64,000 nt of DNA from an uncultured Prevotella sp. (GCA_944321295.1 CALUKU010000002.1:1-64000); one strand, 5' to 3'; counted from the stretch's first letter, positions 18,501 to 25,826 are shown. The notes: generated by a model not told the origin, from the letters alone. Program-made: numbers and translations.

Positions 18501-18663
18501 CGCCGGCCTCGGTCATAACGACTACCGTAGGCGCGTTGAGGTCGGGGAAGACGTCAACCTCGGTCTGCCCCGTGACGTATATTCCGCCGACGGTGAGCAG
18601 CACCGCCGCCACGAGCACGAGCAGGCGGTTCTGCAATGAGAAATGGATTATCTTGTTAAGCAT
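15562..18663 (-). CDS. Heavy-metal efflux RND pump, CusA/CzcA family
   Basis: Proton-driven inner-membrane exporter of metal ions, 1033 residues, with the expected two halves of 12 transmembrane segments and two large periplasmic loops. The N-terminus 'MLNKIIHFSLQNRLLVLV' and 'QTEVDVFPDLNAPTVVV' is diagnostic of the HME-RND group. The TM4 motif reads 'GGLAIAIGSLVDDAIVDVEN'. Divalent-cation pumps (CzcA, CnrA, NccA) carry DFGxxxDGAVVxxEN here; absence of the first Asp resembles the CusA (Cu/Ag) and HME5 groups. I therefore favour monovalent copper/silver or an HME5-type substrate, without certainty. It is the second gene of the operon; a large inverted repeat lies in the 188-base gap upstream. 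Confidence 0.92.
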   Translation of the reverse strand: MLNKIIHFSLQNRLLVLVAAVLLTVGGIYVTGQTEVDVFPDLNAPTVVVMTEAGGMAAEEVEQLVTFPIETAVNGATHVRRVRSSSATGFSVVWVEFDWDTDIYLARQIVSEKLAAVTETLPENVGKPTLGPQSSILGEVLIVGLTADSTSMMDLRTLADWTIRPRLMSTGGVSQVAVLGGDIKEYQILLHPGRMAHYGVTLGEIMAVTDQMNRNTNGGVIYEYGNEYIVRGVVSTDDVRKMADAVVKSVNGDAVTLGDVADVQVGSQVPRLGLASEKGKPAVLLTVTKQPDTGTIELTERLEAALDDLKKNMPADVHVTTDVFRQSRFIESSIKNVEHSLYEGALFVVIVLFLFLANVRTTIISLITLPVSLLMSLIVLHYFGMSVNTMSLGGLAIAIGSLVDDAIVDVENVWKHLRENRLLPKGERRPVLDVVFDASREVRMPILNSTAIIIVSFVPLFYLSGMEGRMLIPLGVAFIVALVASTLVALTLTPVLCSYMLGGGKDGGVPKEAFVARWLKKHYERGLVWALGHKRPVVLTTAVLFAAALGLFFTLGHSFLPKFNEGSFTINISSMPGISLEESDRIGRRAEEILLSVPEIQTVARKTGRAELDEHALGVNVSEIEAPFELKDRSHEELLDDVRHRLSAISGANIEIGQPISHRIDAMLSGTQAGIAIKLFGDDLNKMFELGNQIKEAVADVEGVADLNVEQQVERPELEITPKREMLKMYGIPLADFNTFVRVNMAGETVSQVYERGGSFNLVVRAAEHDRCDMERIRDLMIDTPDGRKVPLASVAEVKSAMGPNTINRENVRRKIVISANASGRDMRSVVNDIRRRIEAEVKLPEGYHVEYGGQFESEQAASRTLLLASVLSIVVIFLLLYMQFKNALESAVILINLPLALIGGVFTLVLTTGEVSIPAIIGFISLFGIATRNGMLLISHYNTLRRSPGTDLRTCVVRGSLDRLNPILMTALCSALALIPLALRGSLPGNEIQSPMAKVILGGLLTSTFLNGFIIPIVYEWMNEKNIVRKDA

Positions 18664-18680
18664 GTTTTTTTTATTTTGAG

Positions 18681-18829
18681 GAGTTAAGGAGTTACGGAGT
18701 AAAGGAGTTAAGACAAATGTCTTGCGGCTTAGGAGCGGTCATAAGACTTAACCGGATTGACTATGCAATACACCGTGAACGGTAACAAGGCTTTTGTCTT
18801 AACTCCTTTACTCCGTAACTCCTTAACTC
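18681..18829. repeat. Perfect 37-base inverted repeat (TTAAGGAGTTA word family)
   Basis: Arms at 18681-18717 and 18793-18829 are exact reverse complements, each built from GGAGTTA-like words (GAGTTAAGGAGTTACGG start). The loop is 75 bases. It sits inside an operon, between the membrane-fusion gene and the pump gene. In RNA it would form a very stable hairpin and could reduce or tune expression of the pump relative to the fusion protein (inference). Related gaps are at 24705, 25827 and 49891. Confidence 0.85.
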
Positions 18830-18851
18830 TTGAAAACATTACTACAAATAA

Positions 18852-19988
18852 CTAATGGTTGTGCGTATGTGCCGGTATGGCGGTGCTGGCAGAGGCCAGC
18901 TTCACCTGCATGGCGCCCTTGGCAACGATTTTCTCGCCGGCCTTCAGTCCGCTCTTGATTTCCACCCGCTCGCCGTCGGTCTGGCCGATGGCCACCTCGC
19001 GCTTCTCGTAGCACGTGGGGTCGGTCTGCACGTAGACGAAGTTGACGCCCTGCTCGTCGGTCAATGCCGACACGGGCACGCTGACGACGCCCTGCCTGGG
19101 GGCAGTGAGCAGGTAGGTTTCGACGAAGGCTCCGGGGGCGACGTCGGCGCGGTTGCTGAACTGGAATGTAACGGGCACGTAAGGCGAGCCGTCGGCCGTC
19201 TGCTTGCCGGCGGCCACGAGGCGGCCGTCAAGCTGCCGCAGGTCGTAGACGCGGTCGCCGTAGGCGGTCTTGAACTTGGCCGACGAGAGCGAGCCTAACT
19301 GCGCGTAGTAGCGCTCGGGCACGTTGGCCTTGAGGTATAGGTTGCGCGTCTGCGTGACGGTCATCATGGGCTGGCCCACGCTGACGTAGTCGCCCTCCTT
19401 GACGAGGCACGCCTTGACGTAGCCGCCGATGGGCGACTTGACGGCCACGCCGCCCGCCTTGGCCTGCGGGCCGTAGGCCTCATAGGCCGTCTTGGCCGAC
19501 TCGTAGGCCGACTTCAGGGCGTTGAAGTCCTTCCGGGTGACGATGCGGTCCTTCACGAGGCGCGCCGCGCGCTCGTATTCGTCCTTGGCCTTATGGTAGG
19601 CGATGGCGGCCTGGCGCGCCGGGTCGTCCTGCAACTTGTCTGACGACACGGTGAACAGCGTGGCGCCCTTGGCCACGGCCGAGCCTTCGGCCATGCCGCG
19701 CGTGAGCCTCACCACGCCGGGCACGGTGGCCACGACGGTGGCCTCCTGGCCCGAGGCGGCCAGTATCTTGCCGCCGCAGGGTATGACGCCGCTGAACGTG
19801 CCCGCCTGCACCGTCTCGACGGCTATGCCCGAGGCCTTGGCCTTCTCCTGGCTGATTACTATCTCGCCGGCATGGGCGTGCGCCTCGTCCTCGTGCGCGG
19901 CGGCGGCCTCGTCGTGGCTGTGGCCGCCGTGGCAGGCGGCCGTCAGCAGCACGCACAAGGCTCCTGTGAATAGAGTCTTTTTGTCCAT
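18852..19988 (-). CDS. Periplasmic adaptor (membrane-fusion) lipoprotein of heavy-metal efflux (CusB/CzcB-like)
   Basis: Links the RND pump to the outer-membrane channel. It has 378 residues from ATG 19988 (minus). The first 20 residues form a lipoprotein signal ending in the lipobox 'LLTAAC', then a histidine-rich stretch 'HGGHSHDEAAAAHEDEAHAH', and the C-terminus is again His-rich ('AHTHNH'); both could bind metal. The family beta-barrel and hairpin domains are seen ('GVVRLTRGMAEGSAVAKGATLF', 'VKSPIGGYVKACLVKEGDYV'). The frame extends upstream to 20219, but that part overlaps the promoter and a GC repeat and lacks a signal sequence. First gene of the operon. Confidence 0.92.
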   Translation of the reverse strand: MDKKTLFTGALCVLLTAACHGGHSHDEAAAAHEDEAHAHAGEIVISQEKAKASGIAVETVQAGTFSGVIPCGGKILAASGQEATVVATVPGVVRLTRGMAEGSAVAKGATLFTVSSDKLQDDPARQAAIAYHKAKDEYERAARLVKDRIVTRKDFNALKSAYESAKTAYEAYGPQAKAGGVAVKSPIGGYVKACLVKEGDYVSVGQPMMTVTQTRNLYLKANVPERYYAQLGSLSSAKFKTAYGDRVYDLRQLDGRLVAAGKQTADGSPYVPVTFQFSNRADVAPGAFVETYLLTAPRQGVVSVPVSALTDEQGVNFVYVQTDPTCYEKREVAIGQTDGERVEIKSGLKAGEKIVAKGAMQVKLASASTAIPAHTHNH

Positions 19989-20018
19989 ATTATCAGTCGT
20001 TTTTTCGTTTTCCGCCTG

Positions 20019-20053
20019 CAAAAATAAGGCTTCGCAAATGCAACTCGGTTGCA
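20019..20053 (-). promoter_or_regulatory. Promoter with operator-like palindrome for the metal-efflux operon
   Basis: On the minus strand a TATTTTTG box (plus 20019-20026) lies 31 bases before the adaptor start codon. At the usual -33 distance there is no TTTG; instead a palindrome TGCAAC-CGA-GTTGCA (20039-20053) covers that place. This layout suits an activator-dependent, metal-responsive promoter (inference). Confidence 0.5.
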
Positions 20054-20084
20054 TTGCGGCCGAAACATCGCCCCACCCCGCCGC

Positions 20085-20200
20085 CCGAAGGCAAGCTCCT
20101 GCCCTGCCGGAGGCGGCCTTTTGCGGGGTGAAAGGCCGCATATAGCGGGGCGAAAGGCGGCCTATTGTAACGCGCTGGCTTACAACGGGTTGCGCATGTG
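20085..20200. repeat. GC-rich AAAGGCGGCC repeat, copy d
   Basis: GAGGCGGCCTTTTGCGG, GAAAGGCCGCAT and GAAAGGCGGCCTATTG, followed by TAACGCGCTGGCTTACAAC, which aligns with the tail of copies b and c. Here the repeat is between divergent genes, so it is not simply a gene-end terminator. Confidence 0.7.
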
Positions 20201-20214
20201 GACGGTAGGCGGCC

Positions 20215-20279
20215 GACATATTGTCATTAAAAATGTGTTATAATGCTTAAATATTTTAATGATTGCTGACTATATGTCA
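20215..20279 (+). promoter_or_regulatory. Paired palindromic upstream sites (candidate enhancer-binding-protein sites)
   Basis: Two similar palindromes, GACATATTGTC (20215-20225) and TGACTATATGTCA (20267-20279), are centred 53 bases apart, about five helical turns. A further half-site TATGTCA is at 20305-20311. They lie 40-100 bases upstream of the sigma-54-like promoter, the usual position of activator sites for that sigma factor. Confidence 0.55.
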
Positions 20280-20312
20280 ACCCGAAATGCCGTTTTTGGC
20301 GAAATATGTCAG

Positions 20313-20328
20313 CGGCACGCTTGTTGCA
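20313..20328 (+). promoter_or_regulatory. Sigma-54-type -24/-12 promoter upstream of hsp20
   Basis: CGGCACGCTTGTTGCA matches the sigma-54 consensus TGGCACGnnnnTTGCA at every position except the first. The GG (20314-20315) and GC (20326-20327) doublets have the required spacing. Predicted transcript start is about 20339, leaving a leader of about 110 bases. Confidence 0.7.
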
Positions 20329-20450
20329 TATAGCCTTGGTGAAAGCCGCAAGCTGAAGCAAGCGGCCACCGAGGACGCCGACGCCCGAAAGAACGACGGC
20401 GGCCGAGGACGATAAAGAAAGGACTAAATAAAATTAAGGAGGATTTGATT

Positions 20451-20876
20451 ATGTTACCAGTATTGAACAGAAATTCTTGGATGCCTGACGTGTTCAACGA
20501 CTTTTTCGACAACGACTTCATGCTGCGCCCCAACGCTACGGCGCCAGCAATCAACGTCAAGGAGAGCGACAAGGAGTACACCGTGGAGCTGGCCGCGCCG
20601 GGAATGAAGAAGGATGACTTCAACGTCAACGTAGACAAGGACGGCAACCTGCACATCCACATGGAGGGCAAGACCGAGCACAAGGACGAGGACAAGAAGA
20701 GCCACTACCTGCGCCGCGAGTTCGCTTACTCGAAGTTTGAGCAGACGCTGCTCCTGCCCGACGACGTAGACAAGGACAAAATCGAGGCCAAGGTCGTAGA
20801 CGGCGTGCTTACGGTAAGCCTGCCCAAGCTTGAGAAACCAGCCGAGAAGACCGTAAAGCAGATTGAAGTGAAATAA
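20451..20876 (+). CDS. Small heat-shock protein, Hsp20/alpha-crystallin family
   Basis: ATP-independent holdase chaperone, 141 residues. The alpha-crystallin domain spans about residues 33-130 ('PAINVKESDKEYTVELAAPGMKKDDFNVNVD' region to 'KVVDGVLTVSLPKLE'). The conserved 'GVLTVSLPK' motif and a C-terminal tail 'KQIEVK' (IxI/V-like) are visible. The start is ATG 20451; an unusually strong Shine-Dalgarno AAGGAGG (20436-20442), rare in this window, lies eight bases before it. It is monocistronic, ended by a hairpin terminator. The upstream region suggests sigma-54 control. Confidence 0.95.
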   Translation: MLPVLNRNSWMPDVFNDFFDNDFMLRPNATAPAINVKESDKEYTVELAAPGMKKDDFNVNVDKDGNLHIHMEGKTEHKDEDKKSHYLRREFAYSKFEQTLLLPDDVDKDKIEAKVVDGVLTVSLPKLEKPAEKTVKQIEVK

Positions 20877-20897
20877 CACCTGCAGGGTGAAGCATTA

Positions 20898-20936
20898 AGC
20901 CCCTGCGCCTGCCAACAGGCGCAGGGGCTGTTTGTT
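20898..20936 (+). terminator. Rho-independent terminator after hsp20
   Basis: A 14-base-pair stem (AGCCCCTGCGCCTG 20898-20911 with its complement 20916-20929) and a four-base loop, followed by GTTTGTTATT. Confidence 0.85.
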
Positions 20937-20956
20937 ATTATAATAATAAGCCCGAC

Positions 20957-21045
20957 GGACATGATGAGCCTAATAAGCCCAATGGGATGATAGGCCTATC
21001 ATCCCATCCGGCTCATTAGGCACATTGGCCTTATCTCCCTATCAT
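20957..21045. repeat. Word-repeat gap (AGCCTAATAAGCC family) with inverted copy
   Basis: GATGAGCCTAATAAGCCC and GGGATGATAGG are followed by their inverted forms CCTATCATCCCAT and GGCTCATTAGGC. Similar words occur at 35020-35110, 39735-39905 and 43995-44060. Confidence 0.6.
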
Positions 21046-21095
21046 CCAACCTCCCAATTTACCTTTTTACTTTTTTACCTTTTACCTTTTCTTCG

Positions 21096-21103
21096 TATCT
21101 TTG
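21096..21103 (+). promoter_or_regulatory. -7 box of the MATE gene promoter
   Basis: TATCTTTG, with a T run (21071-21076) at the -33 distance supplied by ACCTTTTTAC words. The start codon follows nine bases after the box, so the leader is very short. Confidence 0.6.
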
Positions 21104-21111
21104 CACCCCGT

Positions 21112-22464
21112 ATGGCATTTACTCTCGAAAAAATCAAGTCGCGCTACGGCGCGCTGGCGGCGCTGGGGCTGCCCATAGTCGTGGGACAGATAGGCAACGT
21201 GGTGCTCGGTTTCGCCGACACGCTGATGGTGGGACACCATAGCATGGAAGAGCTGGCGGCCGCCAGCTTCGTCAACACGATGTTCACGCTCGTGGTGCTC
21301 TTCGCCACGGGCTTCTCTTACGGCCTCACGCCCGTGGCCGGCAGCCTGTTCGGGCGCGGCATGAAGGGCGACATAGGCGCGGCGGTGAAGAACAGCCTGG
21401 CGGCCAACATGCTGCTCTCGGCCGCCCTCGTGGCCGTAACGGTAGTGTTCTGCCTGAACATCCACCGCTTCGGTCAGCCCGATGAGCTGCTGCCGCTGAT
21501 GCGTCCCTACCTGTGGGTGAACATAGCTTCGCTGCCCTTCCTGTGCTGCTTCAACACGTTCAAGCAGTTTTTCGACGGAATAACCGACACGAAGACGCCG
21601 ATGTTCGTCATCATCGGCGGCAACCTTCTCAACATATTCGGCAACTGGGTGCTCATCTACGGCGAGCTGGGAGCTCCCGAGCTGGGACTCTTCGGCGCCG
21701 GACTGTCAACGGCGCTGTCGCGCGCCGTGATGGCCGCGGCGTGTGTCGTGCTGTTCTTCAGGCACAGGCGCTACCGCGAGTTCCGCGCCGGCTTCGCGGC
21801 CGCAAGCGCCAGCCGCGGCGGCATGAGGCGCCTGGCGTCGCTCGGACTGCCCGTCGCCCTGCAGATGGGAATGGAGACGGCGGCCTTCTCGCTGTCGGCA
21901 ATATTCGTGGGATGGATAGGCACTACGGCGCTGGCCGCCCACCAGGTGGTTATCACCGTGTCGCAACTGCTCTACATGGTGAGCAGCGGCATGGCGGCGG
22001 CCGTGGCCGTCAGGGTGAGCTACTTCGCCGGACAGAAGGACTACCGGGCCGTCCGCCGCACGTCGACATACGGCCTGCAGCTGATCCTGACGATAGCCGC
22101 CACGCTCTCGCTGCCCGTCTTCCTGCTGAAGGACACCATCAGCTGGTGGTTCACCGACAGCGCCGAGGTGTGCGTGCTGGTGTCGCAGACGGTCATTCCG
22201 CTCATAGCCTACCAGCTGGGCGACGCCGTGCAGTACACCTTCGCCAACTCGCTCAGGGGCATTGAGCACGTCCGCCCGATGATATGGATTGCCTTCTTCG
22301 CCTACTTCGTGGTGTCGCTGCCGCTGGGATGGATGCTCGGCATACACATGGGCTACGGCCTGGTGGGCATATGGAGCGCCTTCCCCGTGTGCCTGAGCAC
22401 GGCCGGCGTGCTTTACTTCCTGTGCTTCCGCCGCGCCCTCGGGCGGCTCGAGGCAGGCCGGTAA
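21112..22464 (+). CDS. MATE-family multidrug exporter
   Basis: Inner-membrane Na+ or H+ antiporter of the MATE (DinF/NorM-like) family, 450 residues from ATG 21112, with 12 predicted transmembrane segments in two homologous halves. Family segments: 'LGLPIVVGQIGNVVLGFADTLMVGH' (TM1), 'PVAGSLFGRGMKG', 'FDGITDTKTPMFVIIGGNLLNI' and 'VAVRVSYFAGQKD' in the second half. I chose ATG 21112 because the frame upstream to 21025 reads through a word repeat and the promoter. Exported compounds are unknown. Confidence 0.92.
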   Translation: MAFTLEKIKSRYGALAALGLPIVVGQIGNVVLGFADTLMVGHHSMEELAAASFVNTMFTLVVLFATGFSYGLTPVAGSLFGRGMKGDIGAAVKNSLAANMLLSAALVAVTVVFCLNIHRFGQPDELLPLMRPYLWVNIASLPFLCCFNTFKQFFDGITDTKTPMFVIIGGNLLNIFGNWVLIYGELGAPELGLFGAGLSTALSRAVMAAACVVLFFRHRRYREFRAGFAAASASRGGMRRLASLGLPVALQMGMETAAFSLSAIFVGWIGTTALAAHQVVITVSQLLYMVSSGMAAAVAVRVSYFAGQKDYRAVRRTSTYGLQLILTIAATLSLPVFLLKDTISWWFTDSAEVCVLVSQTVIPLIAYQLGDAVQYTFANSLRGIEHVRPMIWIAFFAYFVVSLPLGWMLGIHMGYGLVGIWSAFPVCLSTAGVLYFLCFRRALGRLEAGR

Positions 22465-22483
22465 CGCGGCCGGCGGGCTACAG

Positions 22484-23719
22484 TCAAGGCAGACGGCGGC
22501 AGACGATGACGACGTGTGTGCCGTCGGCCGTGGTGGTGCCGAAGATGTATGTGTCGCCGCCGTCACGCAGCTTGAGCTTCTTCTTAAGCGCGTCGGCCGA
22601 CAGCGGAAAGTTCCTTACGGCTACGTTGGCGCGGCCTACGCCGGCCAGCGCGGCCTTCAGCTCCTTCTTATTCATAGTGGTGACGGCCTCTACGGCGAAG
22701 CCGCGGCCGGGAAACTGCGGCACCTCGCAAGGCGAAACGTAGAGGTGGCTGTCGCGGCTAACCTGCCTTATGGCGTAGCGCCGGGCGATGAGGGCGAAGC
22801 AGCCGGCCTTCATCAGAGAGGCGTTAGGCTCGTAGAGGAAGGCGGGAGAAGCCGGCAGGGAGGACCGGGAGAGCCGGGAGTTGTAGGAGAGCTGGGAGCA
22901 CAGGGAAAGCTCTTCGGGCGTGAAAGAGAACTCGAGGCCGTCGTTGACGCAGTAAATCCGCTCCAGCCCGGCGTATTTTCCTGACATGACGAGCAGCAGC
23001 TCCTTACACTCGTTGCCGACTGACACGATGTGCACCTCGCCCACTTGCGCGCCCATGTCGGCCACGGCCTTGCGCCAGTCGAGCATGGGCGACAGCTTTA
23101 TCATGACGTAGGCGGCCTTTTCAAGCAATGTTTCCTTAATCGAGAGCACGTCGGGCGTGCAGTCGCTCACGGCGAAGGTGCGCCCGCCGGCGGCGTCGCG
23201 CCGCGCCGGGTCGGCGTAGATCATCGTGGCGGGGGCCATCGACGCGATATATTGCGTAGAATCGGCGCAAACCACCTCGGCCTGGGTAATGCCCAGCAGG
23301 GCCGTGTTATGCCGTGAGACGTCACACAAACGCGCCTGGCGCTCAACGTAGACGGCACGGCCGAAGAGCGGCGCCAAGTAGGAGAAGTCGACGCCGAAGC
23401 CGCCCGTCAGGTCGACGAGCACCGTGGGCGCCGCGGCCTGCGGCCCGCCCGCGGGGGCGCAGGAGTCGAGCAGGCGGCGGGCCACGGCGGCCTTGTAGAG
23501 TGCCGTCGGCTCTGAGGAGCACTGCTCCATGGATATGTGCTGCGGGTAGATTATGCCGTCGACGGCGGCCCAGCGGGGCAGCTTCTTCAGCGCGCGGCGG
23601 CGGCCGTCAATCTGGTCGAGGGCGTAAGCCAGGTCGATGTCGGTGCGGCCGGCGTGCTTCAGGGCCAGCTCGCGGACGTCGGCGCCGAGGTTGAGGGTGA
23701 TGAATTCTTCGGTTGTCAT
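22484..23719 (-). CDS. THUMP-like domain, SAM-methyltransferase-fold protein
   Basis: A 411-residue protein conserved in Bacteroidetes and annotated there as a THUMP-like-domain protein. The middle part has a Rossmann methyltransferase signature: motif I 'VLVDLTGGFGVDFSYLAPLF' (about residue 98), 'AVYVERQARLCDVSRHN' as motif II, and 'MIYADPARRD' as the motif IV-like catalytic loop. The C-terminal section ('PGRGFAVEAVTTMNKKELKAALAG', 'ANVAVRNFPLSADALKKKLKLRDGGDTYIFGTT') is the THUMP-like part. RNA modification is suggested by the fold; the target is not known. It converges with the MATE gene. Confidence 0.8.
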   Translation of the reverse strand: MTTEEFITLNLGADVRELALKHAGRTDIDLAYALDQIDGRRRALKKLPRWAAVDGIIYPQHISMEQCSSEPTALYKAAVARRLLDSCAPAGGPQAAAPTVLVDLTGGFGVDFSYLAPLFGRAVYVERQARLCDVSRHNTALLGITQAEVVCADSTQYIASMAPATMIYADPARRDAAGGRTFAVSDCTPDVLSIKETLLEKAAYVMIKLSPMLDWRKAVADMGAQVGEVHIVSVGNECKELLLVMSGKYAGLERIYCVNDGLEFSFTPEELSLCSQLSYNSRLSRSSLPASPAFLYEPNASLMKAGCFALIARRYAIRQVSRDSHLYVSPCEVPQFPGRGFAVEAVTTMNKKELKAALAGVGRANVAVRNFPLSADALKKKLKLRDGGDTYIFGTTTADGTHVVIVCRRLP

Positions 23720-23800
23720 GATTTATTCTTAATGAGAGTTCTTGGAGAACGGGGAACAAACGGCTCCCGCAAGACTCCCAAGGGCCTCAGCAATTCCTTT

Positions 23801-24484
23801 TTACTTGATTACTTTATAATACTTCTTGGCCGTGGCGCGCGATATCAGGTTGAAGTGCCACCACTCCGTGCGCAGGGGCTTGAAGCCGGCGTAGCGCATC
23901 ACCTCGCGCAGCAGGCGGCGGTTCTCGAGGGCCCGGCGGCTGATGCGGCCGCTCTTGACGAGGGCATCCTCACGGTCGATGTGGGCGGCGGGGCCCATGT
24001 AGTCGATTTTGGTGCCCATGTCAAGGGTGTCGCCGCGGGCGTCGCAGAGGGTGATGTCTACGGCCATGCCGTAGTTGTGGAGGCCGCCGCCGCGCGCCGG
24101 ATTGCTGACGTATAAGTACTTCTTGGTGTTCTTCACCTTGTCCCACATGCGCTGCTGTATGCTCATGGGGCGCGCCGCGTCGTACACCTTAAGGCTGAGG
24201 TCGGGGCGTAGCTGCTTGAGCCGGCGCTGCGCCTTGGCCAGCGCGGCGGCGGCCTTGGGGTGGAGGTAGGCCCGGGTGAGGTCGGTGTAGAGCACCTGGC
24301 CGGTGAAGTTGTCGGCCCTCGCGTACATCAGGCTGACGGGTATCGTCTTGTCACGGGTGTGGATGTCGACCATGCCCTGCCGCTCCATCGACAGCTCGGT
24401 CTTAGTCTTGGCGGCCTGCCCCTGGGCGCACGCATGCGCGGCCGGCACGGCGGCTAACAGCAATGTGATTAGAATATGCTTCAT
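23801..24484 (-). CDS. VanX-like D-Ala-D-Ala dipeptidase (M15D), secreted
   Basis: Zinc peptidase that hydrolyses D-alanyl-D-alanine or related dipeptides, 227 residues from ATG 24484 with signal peptide 'MKHILITLLLAAVPAAHACA'. Active-site elements: Arg in 'KVYDAARPMSIQQRM' (about 110), first zinc ligands His and Asp in 'GGLHNYGMAVDITL' (about 140-147), catalytic Glu and third ligand His in 'EWWHFNLIS' (about 212-215). In a cell without van genes it more likely recycles peptidoglycan peptides than confers vancomycin resistance. A TATTTTTG box on the minus strand (plus 24505-24512) is the likely promoter. Sequence upstream of 24484 in frame is GC repeat, not protein. Confidence 0.9.
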   Translation of the reverse strand: MKHILITLLLAAVPAAHACAQGQAAKTKTELSMERQGMVDIHTRDKTIPVSLMYARADNFTGQVLYTDLTRAYLHPKAAAALAKAQRRLKQLRPDLSLKVYDAARPMSIQQRMWDKVKNTKKYLYVSNPARGGGLHNYGMAVDITLCDARGDTLDMGTKIDYMGPAAHIDREDALVKSGRISRRALENRRLLREVMRYAGFKPLRTEWWHFNLISRATAKKYYKVIK

Positions 24485-24593
24485 GGGTGTGTGGTTTTTT
24501 ACGACAAAAATATCATTTTTGCGGCAAAGGCACAAGCTTCGGCGGCAATTATTTGCCGCCGAAGCCGCAACAGCCTGGTTTTCAAGGCCTTGC

Positions 24594-24835
24594 AAGAGGC
24601 CGCCTTTCGGCGGGCGAAAGGCGGCAAACAAGAACGCCGGAGGCGGCCTTCCATGTTGCGGAAGGCCGCCTCCGGCGGTTTGTCACGAGGGTGGCAAGAT
24701 GTAGTAAACAGGAGTCAGACGCTTTGCGTCGGAGTTATCGGGAGTTAACGGACAAATGCCAAGTTGCCGAAAAACTCAAGCCATTGTCAGTTAACTCCGG
24801 CGAGTGAAACGAGCCTAACTCCTGATAACTTCTTG
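24594..24835. repeat. GC-rich repeat copy e followed by GGAGTTA word repeats
   Basis: 24594-24690 holds GAGGCCGCCTTTCGGCG / GCGAAAGGCGGC and a second hairpin AGGCGGCCTTCCATGTTGCGGAAGGCCGCC (in shorter words). 24705-24835 holds GGAGTTATCGGGAGTTAACGG and later the inverted forms TTAACTCCGG and TAACTCCTGATAAC. The 376-base gap 24485-24860 contains no gene. Confidence 0.6.
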
Positions 24836-24860
24836 GTTTTGCCTCCCATCATTCGGCTCA

Positions 24861-25802
24861 TCATTTCTTGTGGCTTACGGTGTAGACCACCTTGCCGTCC
24901 TTGTCGATGAGGTGGAGGTCAAGCTCCTGCTTGTCGGCGCATACCAGCGAGAAGCCGCTTACGCCCGAGCAGAACTGCGTGCCGTCGACGGGCTTTACGT
25001 CGGGACGGCTGAGCGAGGCGCTGGTGTTGACCACGTAGTCGATGTTGCAGCCCGGCTTGCGTATGTGCTGGAAGTTGTGTATGTGGCCGCATACGTACAT
25101 TGCGACGTTCGGGTGCTTCAGCAGAACGGCGTTGAGCGTCTTCTGCATGTCGGTGCGCTCCTTCTCGCTCTTGGTAGACTGCGCGTAGACGGGGTGGTGG
25201 CCGATGACGATTACCCAGTCTTCCTTGGCGTCGGCGAGCGTCTGGTCGAGCCATGCCAGCTGCTTTTGTACGTCCTGCTTGCAGGCGTCGGGGTATTTCC
25301 CGGTGTCCTTGCGGTACTTGTCAATCATCGGGGTGGTGTCAACGAAGACGAGGCGCACGGTGACGCCGTCGTCTTCCAGCACTTTCGTGTAATACTTGGC
25401 GGGCATTTCCCAGCGGCGGCTCACCTTGGCATAGTCAACCACGGCCTGCGTGTTTCCGCGGTACTCGTGGTTGCCGCAGATGGGATACCACGCGAGCATA
25501 AGCTCGGGGTGCGAGTAGATAAGCTCGTAGTTGGTCATCCAGAGGGGGTCTTGCGTGCTCGTGACGCCCTCGAAGTGGTGTATGTCGCCTGCCGCCGCCA
25601 CGCACTCTATGCCTACGGTCTCGGCCATGCGGCCCATCAGTTCGGCTATGGGTTTCTGGTCATAGTAGCCGTTGCGGCCGAGGTCGTTGGCCACGTAGAA
25701 GTTGACTGACTTTTCAAGTTTGGCCCACTCTGCGGGCGTCTGCGCCATCACCGACACAAGGGCGACGACGAAGAGGATTACGATTGATGATAGTTTTTTC
25801 AT
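24861..25802 (-). CDS. Secreted calcineurin-like phosphoesterase (purple-acid-phosphatase-like)
   Basis: Binuclear-metal phosphatase, 313 residues, with a signal peptide ('MKKLSSIVILFVVALVSVMAQ'). Metal motifs in order: 'VANDLGRNG' (the usual D-x-H pattern is altered to N-D-L-G here), 'AAAGDIHHF' (GDxxH type, about 71), 'CGNHEYRG' (GNHE, about 112), 'VIGHHPVYA' (GHH, about 198) and 'VCGHIHNFQHI' (GHxH, about 240). It follows the TonB-dependent receptor gene on the same strand after 153 bases. The pair may release and import phosphate or a phosphorylated compound (inference). Confidence 0.88.
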   Translation of the reverse strand: MKKLSSIVILFVVALVSVMAQTPAEWAKLEKSVNFYVANDLGRNGYYDQKPIAELMGRMAETVGIECVAAAGDIHHFEGVTSTQDPLWMTNYELIYSHPELMLAWYPICGNHEYRGNTQAVVDYAKVSRRWEMPAKYYTKVLEDDGVTVRLVFVDTTPMIDKYRKDTGKYPDACKQDVQKQLAWLDQTLADAKEDWVIVIGHHPVYAQSTKSEKERTDMQKTLNAVLLKHPNVAMYVCGHIHNFQHIRKPGCNIDYVVNTSASLSRPDVKPVDGTQFCSGVSGFSLVCADKQELDLHLIDKDGKVVYTVSHKK

Positions 25803-25826
25803 TTTAAAGATTTTGTTTTTATTACA

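Noticed and set aside
18852-20219. 455-residue form of the efflux adaptor
   Set aside because: The extra 77 residues cross the promoter, an operator-like palindrome and a GC repeat, and would hide the lipoprotein signal.
23801-24484. Vancomycin-resistance gene cluster because of a VanX-like enzyme
   Set aside because: No vanH, vanA or sensor-regulator genes nearby; secreted M15D peptidases are common in cell-wall recycling.
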